DNA from: Brasilonema angustatum HA4187-MV1
Lineage (GTDB): Bacteria > Cyanobacteriota > Cyanobacteriia > Cyanobacteriales > Nostocaceae
Direction of reading: 5' to 3'
Assembly (NCBI GenBank): GCA_019359695.1
Contig: JAHHGV010000007.1
Coordinates: 1 to 64,000, forward strand
Length of the DNA: 64,000 bases
Made by a program: the position numbers and the translations under genes. Of this stretch, positions 9,110-17,652 are shown piece by piece (the first letter of the stretch is position 1; every line of letters starts with the position of its first letter). The notes under the pieces are model-generated. The model was not told where the DNA came from and did not search any database. It saw only the letters and a program-made list of their open reading frames with translations.

Positions 9110-10444
9110 CTAAATGCCTTGAACAATCCTAAAACCTGCGTGTTGATAGAAGTTGGGACGGAACCAGTTGCGGTAATATTTTAAAGCCTCTGTGCCGTTC
9201 GTTATCCAACATCCTCCTAACATCATGTGATGTTTTGTATCGAAAAAAATAGCAGAATTATCTTCATAAAGATAATGAGGTTTATATCCTGAAAGTGGGT
9301 TTAGATTATCACTCAACCATTCCCAAACATTACCCCGCAAATCGTACAGTTCAGAGTAGCTTTTTGCTGTTTCTAACATCCCGACGGGACTCGGTGATCC
9401 AAATTTTAAATTGAGATTGTAATTATCTACATCATCTTCTAACAAAGTATTACCGTAAGTAGCTAAATGGTACTCTGCTTCACTCATTAAGCGAGTCTGA
9501 TTGTCTTTCCAATGACAGTAAGCCATTGCTTCATAGTGATTGACTTCCACAGGCCAATCTAAAGGTAAGTCCATTTCATCAAACATGGCTCGATATTTAT
9601 AGCTACCATTTTCATGTAGCCAAAATTTGGGATGTTGAATATTGTATTGAGTTTTCCAATTCCAAGATTCTTCATCCCAATAATCTTGATTTTCGTAGCC
9701 ACCTGACTTGACAAAGTAGATAAATTCGGCATTGGTAATTAGATATTTACTGGCTAAAAAAGATGCAACTTCAACAGTGCGATCGCCATACTCAATATCC
9801 CATCCGTAGGTTGGATCATCATAGGCTTTGCCTATTTTCACGACTCCACCAGCAACTTCTATCATTTCATTCTGAGGAGTGTAACCATTAAAAGGGGCAT
9901 ATTTCCAGTTTTGGGGACGTTTGACTCTCTCTACAGACAATTGGCGAATTAACACCGAAGAGGTTTCAATGTGAATACGCTGGTGTTCTATCCCCATCAT
10001 TAAAGCCCAAAGAGGATGATTTGGATGGATAGGATTCGTGATGGGTGTTTTCTTAATCAGTTCTGCAATGATTTCATAGGCTTGTTCTCGATATTGCCAA
10101 ACCTCTGCAACTTGGGGCCATTCAAGATGAGCGATCGCTTGATTTAACTCCTGTGGTATTTCAGGATCAACCCCAATTTCAAAGAGAATTTCATAGTCAT
10201 GATTGAGGTGTTTTTTTAACAAATCAACGCAAATTAATTTATTAATGTAAAAAACAGCCGAATGTCCCAGATAAAAAATCAGAGGATTTCTCAGAGGATC
10301 GGGATTGAGATAGAATGTATCTTCTCCAACCAGACTTTTCATCAGAATATCTTCCAATTGCCAAGCATTTTCAAAGTAATTGAGAAGAACTTGATTATTG
10401 CAATTATCAAGCTTTGGAGGATAAGCAGATTTAAGAGTATTCAT
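9110..10444 (-). CDS. egtB: OvoA/EgtB-type mononuclear iron sulfoxide synthase
   Basis: Fe(II)- and O2-dependent C-S bond formation between a histidine derivative and a thiol. The N-terminal DinB-like domain carries the iron triad HX3HXE as GIEHQRIHIE (His154, His158, Glu160), and the C-terminal half is an FGE-sulfatase-like domain ending in MLGGCWITNG and HAGFRIV. The N-terminus (FENAWQLEDIL, PLRNPLIFYLGH, YINKL) resembles the 5-histidylcysteine sulfoxide synthase OvoA more than mycobacterial EgtB, but the OvoA C-terminal methyltransferase domain is absent. egtD lies directly upstream, so hercynine is the likely substrate and ergothioneine the likely product. The ATG at 10444 (444 aa) is chosen over a TTG 51 bp further out. 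Confidence 0.85.
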   Translation of the reverse strand: MNTLKSAYPPKLDNCNNQVLLNYFENAWQLEDILMKSLVGEDTFYLNPDPLRNPLIFYLGHSAVFYINKLICVDLLKKHLNHDYEILFEIGVDPEIPQELNQAIAHLEWPQVAEVWQYREQAYEIIAELIKKTPITNPIHPNHPLWALMMGIEHQRIHIETSSVLIRQLSVERVKRPQNWKYAPFNGYTPQNEMIEVAGGVVKIGKAYDDPTYGWDIEYGDRTVEVASFLASKYLITNAEFIYFVKSGGYENQDYWDEESWNWKTQYNIQHPKFWLHENGSYKYRAMFDEMDLPLDWPVEVNHYEAMAYCHWKDNQTRLMSEAEYHLATYGNTLLEDDVDNYNLNLKFGSPSPVGMLETAKSYSELYDLRGNVWEWLSDNLNPLSGYKPHYLYEDNSAIFFDTKHHMMLGGCWITNGTEALKYYRNWFRPNFYQHAGFRIVQGI

Positions 10445-10489
10445 GGTGTCACTAAATTGCTGTGGAAGTAGGACGCTAGAAATTTTTAT

Positions 10490-10541
10490 CCGCAAATTAA
10501 CTTATAAACCTTGTAAATCAAGGCGAAAAATTTAATTTGCG
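10490..10541. repeat. Nested palindrome between egtD and egtB
   Basis: The outer arms CCGCAAATTAA / TTAATTTGCGG enclose an inner hairpin CCTTG-TAAAT-CAAGG. It lies in the 135-bp gap between egtD and egtB, where it could stabilise or attenuate the shared transcript. There is no T-run, so it is not a standard terminator. Confidence 0.6.
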
Positions 10542-10579
10542 GATCTGTTTATTCTATTTTAAGTTTTCGGAAGGAAGAT

Positions 10580-11554
10580 TTAAGCTTGGCAAAGAATTAA
10601 CCCAAACCACTGATTGGGATCTGTCCAAATTTTTAGTGTTTTTAGTCCTTGTAACTCAAGTTCTTTTTGGATAGTTACTAAATCGAACTTGCGAGAAATT
10701 TCCGTGAGAATACTTTCTCCAACTTCAAACAAAACATTTAAATTTAGAGTTTCTAGGGACACCCAATGACTTTCAAGGCAATGAAGATACATTTCTATCT
10801 GAGTCTCCGTTTGATTATAAATAGCTTCATGGATAAAGAAATTCAAATCGAAACTACCCTGGAAACGCCAATTTAAATGGGAAAGCATATTCAAATTAAA
10901 AGCAGCCGTTACTCCTTGACTATCGTTATAAGCCGCTTCTAAAATATCCTTGGGTTTTTGTAAATCAATACCAAGGAGAAAATAATCACCTGTTTTTAAA
11001 GTGTGAGCAATTTGCCTCAAAAACCTGTTGCACTCTTGTGCTGTAAAATTCCCGATTGAACTTCCCAGGAAAAAAATCATCCGTGATGGCACGGTAATCG
11101 ATTCTAGTTTTGCTAAGGCTTGTTCGTAAGTTCCTATTAAGCCCTCAATCGACAAATCGGGATATTTTTGTTGTAGCTGTAACACGCTACTTTTGAGGAT
11201 TCCTTCACTAACATCAACCGGTACATATTTACAGGAACCTGGAATTTTTTGGTAAGCATCTAATAAAAACCGGGTCTTGGTAGAACTGCCACTGCCTAAT
11301 TCTACAAGTTCATAAGCACCTGTTATCTGAGCAATTTCATCGGCATATTGACGCAATATCCACGCTTCTGTTCGTGTAGGGTAATATTCTGGTAATTCAC
11401 ATATTTGTTCAAAGAATTCTGAGCCGCGATCATCATAAAAATATTTGGGAGGTAAACTTTTTGGTGTTTGAGTTAATCCTTGAATGACATCTTTACCCTC
11501 ATTGTTGAGAGCTTGATAATGCTCATTAAGAATTTTTAAATATGTTGTTAACAT
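10580..11554 (-). CDS. egtD: L-histidine N-alpha-methyltransferase (EgtD)
   Basis: Trimethylates the alpha-amino group of L-histidine to hercynine, the first step to ergothioneine. The 324-residue length fits. Family motifs are visible: PPKYFYDDRGSEFFEQI and PEYYPTRTE near the N-terminus, the SAM-binding ELGSGSSTKT (about aa 84-93), FFLGSSIGNF, and LGIDLQKPKDIL. The ATG start is at 11554. It is the first gene of a probable two-gene operon with the sulfoxide synthase. No EgtC or EgtE-like partner is in the window, so the final C-S lyase step must be encoded elsewhere. Confidence 0.95.
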   Translation of the reverse strand: MLTTYLKILNEHYQALNNEGKDVIQGLTQTPKSLPPKYFYDDRGSEFFEQICELPEYYPTRTEAWILRQYADEIAQITGAYELVELGSGSSTKTRFLLDAYQKIPGSCKYVPVDVSEGILKSSVLQLQQKYPDLSIEGLIGTYEQALAKLESITVPSRMIFFLGSSIGNFTAQECNRFLRQIAHTLKTGDYFLLGIDLQKPKDILEAAYNDSQGVTAAFNLNMLSHLNWRFQGSFDLNFFIHEAIYNQTETQIEMYLHCLESHWVSLETLNLNVLFEVGESILTEISRKFDLVTIQKELELQGLKTLKIWTDPNQWFGLILCQA

Positions 11555-12458
11555 TTTGTTAATGTCTTAATTTCTGGATTTAGGGTTTAACCCATTACTA
11601 TTGCAGATTTAGAATGTAATAGCAATACTTTTTATAAGAATAATTTTGTCTAAAATTACCTAATAATCAATAGATTTAACGTAGTATAACGAAAGATTTT
11701 ACTAATATAATATTGATGAAATCATTCAAAGCTGAGCCAATATAATTCAGTTAAGAAGAATTGTAGGTTGGGTAGCGATCGCAAAACCAAAACTACTTTT
11801 ATTCTTGTATCGAAAAATAACTGAAAAGTCTTGGAGCATGAGTAGTATACAAATATAAATATGAAAAAAAATATCATAATAATGATATTATCATGAGAAT
11901 CTGCTTAAAATGTGCTGAATTTTTACGTTTTATGATCCAGATTTTTTGCAATTTGTTTATCTCACCTAGCACTTTTATTTTATTTGTGAATTTACTCCTA
12001 CAAATAGGGAACTTTTAACTCTTAATAACTCAAGTTCCTAGTTATCAAAAAGCGCCTTGCTTGGGATCATCCATCCTATCTTTGTCAATTTGTAGTGCCA
12101 AGAGTTGCGCATTGCGGTGAATCCAGCGCTGCAAGCGGGTTTCCCGCCGTAGGCGACTGGTGTATGCGCAAAGCGCACGCCCAGAGGTCTAAAGCGCAGC
12201 GAGACCGGAGATCTTCCCCGGAGGAAGCCAGTACTTGATGAGGGTTTCCCGACCTAGGTATCTGGCGTCGGGTTCCCGGTGTTGTAGCGACTTCGGGGCT
12301 GTCCAACCCGGTTTTGTTCAAAAAGGGAGCAAGATGCTCCCACTCTTTGTATTTTGCATGCATAGGGATGCTCTCCCTTGCTTCAATTACAAATTTTTTT
12401 GTATCAAAAAAATACTTTTTGACGGACACTCACTAGCAACTTACGTTAGTAAGTAGAT
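11555..12458. other. Intergenic region with dispersed repeats
   Basis: 11555-12050 is AT-rich and should hold the egtD promoter; I see no gene. From 12090 to 12300 the sequence becomes GC-rich and repetitive (GCGGGTTTCCCGCCGTAG, AGCCAGTACTTGATGAGG), matching a repeat family also present near 54300-54400. Two open frames crossing this block are repeat translations, not genes. From 12313 there is GGGAGCAAGATGCTCCC, whose inverted relative lies near 12536. Confidence 0.5.
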
Positions 12459-12662
12459 AGTACGAAAGATGCCCGTTATCTTTAATATGCACATAATCAA
12501 ACAGGGAGTATCCCAATTTAAAAAAAAGACAGTAGTGGGAGCATCTTGCTCTCTACTTTTTTACAAAAGTGTGCTGTTCTGCCCGCACTAAAATATAAAA
12601 TAAATTTACATATTTTGCATGTTGCAATAAAAAAATAGAAAAAGTTCTCTCGTGCAATTTAG
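12459..12662 (+). pseudogene. Remnant of a hemN 3' end, split by an insertion of about 133 bp
   Basis: The left piece (12459-12504) encodes VIFNMHIIKQ where hemN has VIFDMHTIKQ. The right piece (12638-12661) is base-for-base identical to the 24 bases that end hemN (KKFSRAI and the first bases of its stop). Between them is about 133 bp of unrelated sequence containing GGGAGCATCTTGCTC. Everything upstream of the last 25 codons is missing, so this is debris of a duplicated or second hemN. Confidence 0.7.
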
Positions 12663-12784
12663 AGAGTCTAGGATAACTTTTCGTTCACTTATTAATATGA
12701 ATACCCTCAAGAAAGAGTTATATATCAAGTTTTGAGAGATTTATCATCAAACAGGATGGTTCTTCTGTAAGGCTTTTTAGGAAG

Positions 12785-12835
12785 TTAATTTTCGCAACGA
12801 GACACAACACATCCTCCTAGCATCAAGGTTGCCAT
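12785..12835 (-). pseudogene. Possible remnant of the egtB 3' end
   Basis: Read on the minus strand this short stretch gives MLGGCVVSRC, close to MLGGCWITNG near the end of the sulfoxide synthase at 9110-10444. The DNA shares CATCCTCCTARCATCA with 9210-9225. It lies just beyond the hemN remnant in the same relative orientation as the intact genes. Too short to be certain. Confidence 0.3.
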
Positions 12836-13110
12836 TGCTTATTTGATTTGTTGTGGATAACAAACCACTCTTTAAATTTAAAGACTGACATAGCCAAATG
12901 AATGTTCCCAAGAATTTTTTTATGTGGAAAAACCGTTGTTAATTTCGGCTATAACACAAATAACTTAGTTTTCTGTTACTAAACTCACTTGCGATAACGC
13001 AACTAATTAGGAATAATTACAGTTTCATGTACTTTTTTTCCGGATAAGGCCATAAAAATCTGGAAAAATTGTCCATACCAATCCTACTATCGCTCACAAA
13101 AATCACACGG

Positions 13111-14424
13111 ATGAGACTTAGTTTCCTGTTAGCTAGCGTCGTCAGTATTGTACTGTTATCTTCTCCAGTCAAAGCGGCTCGCTTACAATCTTGGTATTTC
13201 GACCCTGTTCAAAATCAACTAGATATAACTACTGATTCTGGAGTACAACCAAAAGCTTTTTTAATCAATAACCCGATGAGACTTGTTATTGATTTGCCAG
13301 GAACAACGAATCTAAACGAGAATACAATCCGTAAAAATCTTGGCTCAGCAATTCGAGAGATTCGGCTTGGACAAGTAGACTCCCAGACAACCAGATTGGT
13401 TGTTGAATTAGCACCTGGTTACACAGTTTCCCCAGAAAAATTACTGATTCAGGGAGATTCTTCTTCACATTGGATAGTAAAATTCTCCTCAATTGAGCGT
13501 GCAGCTATCGGTGATGCACAAGCAACTGTCGTAAATACCAGCGTTGGAGAAGAACAAATTCCCCTCCAAATTGGCGCTATTTCGACCTTTGCTGGAGTTG
13601 TCCCCTTGGGTAAGGAATTGTTGCAGCTCAGTTCTCCACTGAAAACACTGATGGCTCGCTACAGCTTTCTCTCACCAGGAATGTTTTTCCTAGACTTGGA
13701 TACAGGCAACTATTTGGATTTCAATGGAGAGAAAGTATTTCCAGCTGCTAGCACCATTAAGTTTCCGATTTTGGTTGCTTTATTTCAGGAGGTCGATGCA
13801 GGTAGAGTCAAGCTGAATGAAACGTTAGTAGTGCGGCGTGACTTGAAGGCTGAAGCTGAAGGTTCTGGAGTCTTACAATTCAAACCTGTGGGAACCAAGC
13901 TGAGTGTTTTAGATACTGCCATAAAGATGATTACTATCAGTGATAATACTGCCACTAATATGATTATTGACCGTTTAGGTGGTATGGCTAAGTTAAACGA
14001 CCGGTTTCGCAGTTGGGGACTGCAAAATACCGTGATTCGTCATCAGTTAGGCGACTTTAAGGGAACTAATACAACCAGTCCCAAAGACTTGGTTAGACTA
14101 TCGGCGTTAGTTGCAAATAACAAGTTGCTTAGTAGTACAAGCCACTCCCAAGCTTTGGGAATCATGCGTCGCGTTGAGAACAAAAGACTATTACCAGCTG
14201 GTCTTGGTAAAGGTGCGGTCATTGCTCACAAAACAGGAACTCTTGGAGTTCTGCTTGGGGATGCAGGTATCATTGAGTTGCCATCCGGTAAGCGATATTT
14301 AGCAGGCATTTTGGTGACAAGACCTTTTGGTGATACAAGAGCCAGAGACTTTATTAGTCAAGTTTCTAAGCTCGTTTATGCCTATCTAGACCAACCGAAA
14401 GTGACTAGTAGTGTATCTCAATAG
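13111..14424 (+). CDS. AMIN-domain, class A beta-lactamase-like serine hydrolase, exported
   Basis: The 437-residue exported protein has a signal peptide (MRLSFLLASVV..., cleavage probably after VKA), an AMIN domain at about aa 25-115 (cell-wall targeting, as in AmiC), and a serine beta-lactamase-like domain at about aa 180-425. Catalytic motifs are SxxK as Ser214-TIK217, SDN at 277-279, and KTG at 374-376. The region after SDN reads GTNTTSPKDL without an obvious omega-loop Glu, so hydrolysis of beta-lactams may be weak; a peptidoglycan or housekeeping role is possible. The ATG at 13111 directly precedes the signal peptide and is preferred to a TTG at 13069. Confidence 0.85.
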   Translation: MRLSFLLASVVSIVLLSSPVKAARLQSWYFDPVQNQLDITTDSGVQPKAFLINNPMRLVIDLPGTTNLNENTIRKNLGSAIREIRLGQVDSQTTRLVVELAPGYTVSPEKLLIQGDSSSHWIVKFSSIERAAIGDAQATVVNTSVGEEQIPLQIGAISTFAGVVPLGKELLQLSSPLKTLMARYSFLSPGMFFLDLDTGNYLDFNGEKVFPAASTIKFPILVALFQEVDAGRVKLNETLVVRRDLKAEAEGSGVLQFKPVGTKLSVLDTAIKMITISDNTATNMIIDRLGGMAKLNDRFRSWGLQNTVIRHQLGDFKGTNTTSPKDLVRLSALVANNKLLSSTSHSQALGIMRRVENKRLLPAGLGKGAVIAHKTGTLGVLLGDAGIIELPSGKRYLAGILVTRPFGDTRARDFISQVSKLVYAYLDQPKVTSSVSQ

Positions 14425-14576
14425 AAGTTATTGACAAAAAGTTTGTGGGTATAAGAGAAATATTGTTCTCCCTTATACCTAGCCAAACTTATAGCCTCTA
14501 CGGCGCTTCTGGTGGCTGCACTTGGCATACTTTGAACAACAGCTTAAACAGCTTGTTCTGAGATAAGTAAGTCAGC

Positions 14577-14705
14577 GTAAAAATTTCAAGGTATGTCATT
14601 GCGAGTGGAACGTAGCGTAGCGGTTCCTCTTAGGAACTAGTAAAACGTAGACCCCGGAGGGGGCTTCCCGCAGGGTAGCAATCGCAAGGATTTTGTGGAT
14701 TTTAC
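14577..14705. repeat. Dispersed repeat (TGTCATTGCGAG family)
   Basis: Contains TGTCATTGCGAGTGGAACG and GTAGCAATCGCAAGG, sequence shared with the MITE-like element at 3352-3535. Flanking AAGTAAGTC and GACTTACTT are inverted. Non-coding. Confidence 0.55.
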
Positions 14706-14912
14706 ATTCTGTTACATAGTTTGATTTATTTGTGCCGACTTACTTAGTCCCCACATTCCGCATGAGTAAATGTGCTTAAAAAATCTGCTCTCCGCAGGTT
14801 GTCGCGTCAAAACCAGAATTTTTCAGAATCGGATAAAATCCAGTCTAGATAAACATTTCACTCTTTTTCTCATATATGGGGGTCGCGAGAAGCGTTTTAG
14901 GTAAAACCGACT

Positions 14913-15221
14913 AATACGCCCGCTCGATTACTGAGAATAGAGTCAATAAACATGATTTTGACACTTTTATTCAAGGCAAAGCTGAGTGTAGAATTTTGGT
15001 TTTCATGGTTGAACCCCTTGTTTTAACTAGATTCTGGAAAATACCAAAATCTGAAAATTAACCCACAGAATGTGGGTTAGTCATTTGTTACAAGTTAAAA
15101 TAAGATTTGTTTGTAGATAAATTCTACTATTCTTTCAATAAAAAAGGTATAAAATTAACCATTTATACTGCTTTTTCCGCTTCAGAATGAGTGATGAGTG
15201 CAAAGATTAGGCGGGCGTATT
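14913..15221. repeat. Possible MITE with ATACGCCCGC inverted termini
   Basis: Inverted repeats ATACGCCCGC (near 14914) and GCGGGCGTAT (15211-15220) are about 290 bp apart in a gene-free region. Inside lies a hairpin AACCCACA-GAA-TGTGGGTT (15060-15078). No target duplication is obvious. The 14425-15387 interval otherwise holds no gene that I can support. Confidence 0.4.
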
Positions 15222-15387
15222 GCTCTTCTAAATCTTACTATAGATATACTTATAAACTAGCTAGAGATAGATATTTTTTTACAAAAAAAGACTAGATAAT
15301 ACCCTTGTTTGTAGCGGCACATGATCCTTAAAAGTCTATTCATCATGGGTCTGCAAACCTTATTTATCTAGGATTTTTCATTTTAAT

Positions 15388-17316
15388 ATGGTAGATACTC
15401 CTCCTTCGCTGTTTTCAAAAGCTCAATACAACGTTGAAAATACAGAGGCAGAAGTCTCAAATATTATAGAGACATCGCCATCAGAAACAGAAGTTGATCT
15501 AGAGTTTCTTTACACTAGAGATATTGAATTTCGTCAGGAAACGATTTACTTTCTTGTCGTGGATCGCTTTCATGATGGCGATCCAGAAAACAGCGAAGGT
15601 AGTAATCCCGAACTGTATGACCCAACCAGGAAGGATTGGGGTAAGTATTGGGGTGGTGACTTGCAAGGTGTTATCGATAAGTTAGACTATCTCAAAAGCA
15701 TGGGAGTGACTGCAATTTGGTTAACTCCTTTGTTTGAACAAGTTGAAGACTTGTTTGTTGGCAGTGCTGCGATACATGGCTATTGGACAAAGGACTTTAA
15801 GCGGATTAATCCTCGCTTTATTGCAACAGATGAAAACCCTTCTTTAAACGAAACACAGGAAACAAGAAATACAACGTTTGATAAATTACTTGATGAGCTG
15901 CACAAGCGCAAGATGAAATTGGTGCTGGATATTGTTTGTAATCACAGTTCACCCGATTTCAGCGGTAGCAAAGGCGAATTGTATGATGATGGAGTCAAAA
16001 TTGCTGACTTCAATGATGACAAGCAGCATTGGTATCACCATTATGGCGAAGTGAAAAACTGGGAAGACGAATGGCAAGTACAAAATTGTGAACTTGCTGG
16101 TCTTGCAACTTTTAACGAGAACAATACTGAATATCGCAGTTATATCAAGTCAGCAATTAAGCAATGGCTAGACCGGGGTGTGGATGTACTGCGGGTGGAC
16201 ACTGTCAAACATATGCCCATCTGGTTTTGGCAGGAATTCACTGGTGATATGTACAATCACAAGCCAGATGTGTTCATTTTTGGTGAATGGATTTACAACC
16301 ATCCCAATGATGAGCGTTCTGTTGACTTTGCCAATAACTCTGGGATGACGGTTTTAGACTTTGGGCTGTGCGGGGCAATTCGGGAAGTGTTAGCACAAGG
16401 TGCAAAAAGTGGATTTCAACTTGTTCAAGATATTTTTGACCAGGATTATCGCTATAACGGGGCAACAGAATTAGTTACCTTTCTTGATAACCACGATATG
16501 CCCCGTTTCCAATCGCTGAATCCAGATCCAGCGATGCTGAAAGTGGGAATTGTTTTGATTATGACGGCTCGTGGTATTCCTTGCATCTATTACGGTACAG
16601 AACAATATCTCCACGATGACACTGATGGTGGTAATGACCCGTACAACCGCCCTATGATGGAAAATTGGGATAGGGATACGGAAATTTATCGCTGCATCAG
16701 GCTACTTTCTGGTTTACGGCGACTCAATCCAGCAATGTCGATGGGTAGCCAATGGAAAAAATATCTTACACCCAATGTTTTCTGTTACGTGCGTCGCTAT
16801 CGTGAATCAGTGTGCTTTGTAGCACTAAATAGAGGTGGAGAAGTCACGATACCAGAAGTGGAAACAGAACTGCCTGATGGAGAACACACTTGTGTGATAA
16901 CTCGCAACAAGTATGAAGTGAAAGATGGTAAAATTTCTAACTTCCACCTTGAAGAGCGAGGCGCTATCGTCTTAAGCCGTCTTGGAGAACGGGTGAAAGG
17001 GGAAACTATTGTGCGAGTCCAACTCAATGGTGTGCAGACTCTACCAGGTGAAACCATCGTCATTATTGGAGATTGTCCCGAATTAGGCAACTGGGATATA
17101 GGCAAGGCATATCCTCTGGAATATATCAACACCAACACATGGTTTGCGGAAATTCCTTTTAACGAAAGTGCTGGTAAGCTCGTCAGCTATAAATATGCTA
17201 TGTGGCGAGAAGGGAAATCGCCTCTGCGCGAAAATCTGATGAATCGTCGCTGGGTGATTGCCAAAGAAGGTACTGTCAAATGGCGTGATACTTGGGTTTC
17301 TGGATCAGAATCGTAA
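15388..17316 (+). CDS. GH13 alpha-amylase-family enzyme with C-terminal CBM20
   Basis: Glycoside hydrolase or transglycosylase acting on alpha-1,4-glucans. The GH13 (beta/alpha)8 barrel covers about aa 50-440 with the four conserved regions: DIVCNHSS, GVDVLRVDTVKH (nucleophile Asp), FGEW (acid/base Glu) and FLDNHD. A CBM20 starch-binding domain occupies about aa 545-640 (VQLNGVQTLPGETIVIIGDC, ELGNW). The layout resembles cyclodextrin glucanotransferases and maltogenic amylases. No signal peptide is visible, so an intracellular role on glycogen is likely. ATG start with AGGA about 13 bases upstream. The acidic, Glu/Thr-rich first 45 residues are unassigned. Confidence 0.88.
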   Translation: MVDTPPSLFSKAQYNVENTEAEVSNIIETSPSETEVDLEFLYTRDIEFRQETIYFLVVDRFHDGDPENSEGSNPELYDPTRKDWGKYWGGDLQGVIDKLDYLKSMGVTAIWLTPLFEQVEDLFVGSAAIHGYWTKDFKRINPRFIATDENPSLNETQETRNTTFDKLLDELHKRKMKLVLDIVCNHSSPDFSGSKGELYDDGVKIADFNDDKQHWYHHYGEVKNWEDEWQVQNCELAGLATFNENNTEYRSYIKSAIKQWLDRGVDVLRVDTVKHMPIWFWQEFTGDMYNHKPDVFIFGEWIYNHPNDERSVDFANNSGMTVLDFGLCGAIREVLAQGAKSGFQLVQDIFDQDYRYNGATELVTFLDNHDMPRFQSLNPDPAMLKVGIVLIMTARGIPCIYYGTEQYLHDDTDGGNDPYNRPMMENWDRDTEIYRCIRLLSGLRRLNPAMSMGSQWKKYLTPNVFCYVRRYRESVCFVALNRGGEVTIPEVETELPDGEHTCVITRNKYEVKDGKISNFHLEERGAIVLSRLGERVKGETIVRVQLNGVQTLPGETIVIIGDCPELGNWDIGKAYPLEYINTNTWFAEIPFNESAGKLVSYKYAMWREGKSPLRENLMNRRWVIAKEGTVKWRDTWVSGSES

Positions 17317-17652
17317 CAACAGGAGTCAGAACTCAAAAGTCAGGAGTCAGAATATTATGTTTAATCTTTCCTGACTCCTGAATTCTCCCCAGCAGAGAAA
17401 TCTGTTTTGCTCAGATCATCTACGCCTGAAAGTATGTTGTTCTCGGAAAAAAGCTGCTCTTGTGAGAGTGAACCAGAACTCAAAAAGGTAAAGGTCTTGT
17501 TGTCAGAGTCAAATGTACCAAAATACCAAGCAACTGGCAGTAGTTTTTGATATTTTTACCATCAACTTACCTATCCTTAAGTTGTCATTTGCCGAGCGCC
17601 ATACATTCTTTTTCGCAGATATCTAATGCATTTGGTGTATTTGTCTGCTTTG
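17317..17652. other. Intergenic region with inverted CAGGAGTCAGAA repeat
   Basis: Begins with direct copies of AGGAGTCAGAA and later has the complementary CCTGACTCCTGAATTC (near 17371), giving a long hairpin downstream of the amylase gene. This is a common dispersed repeat type and may also act as a transcription barrier between the convergent genes. No gene seen in the remainder. Confidence 0.45.

Noticed and set aside
12085-12456. 114-codon minus and 73-codon plus frames
   Set aside because: They translate GC-rich dispersed repeats also found near 54300; no domain or ribosome site.
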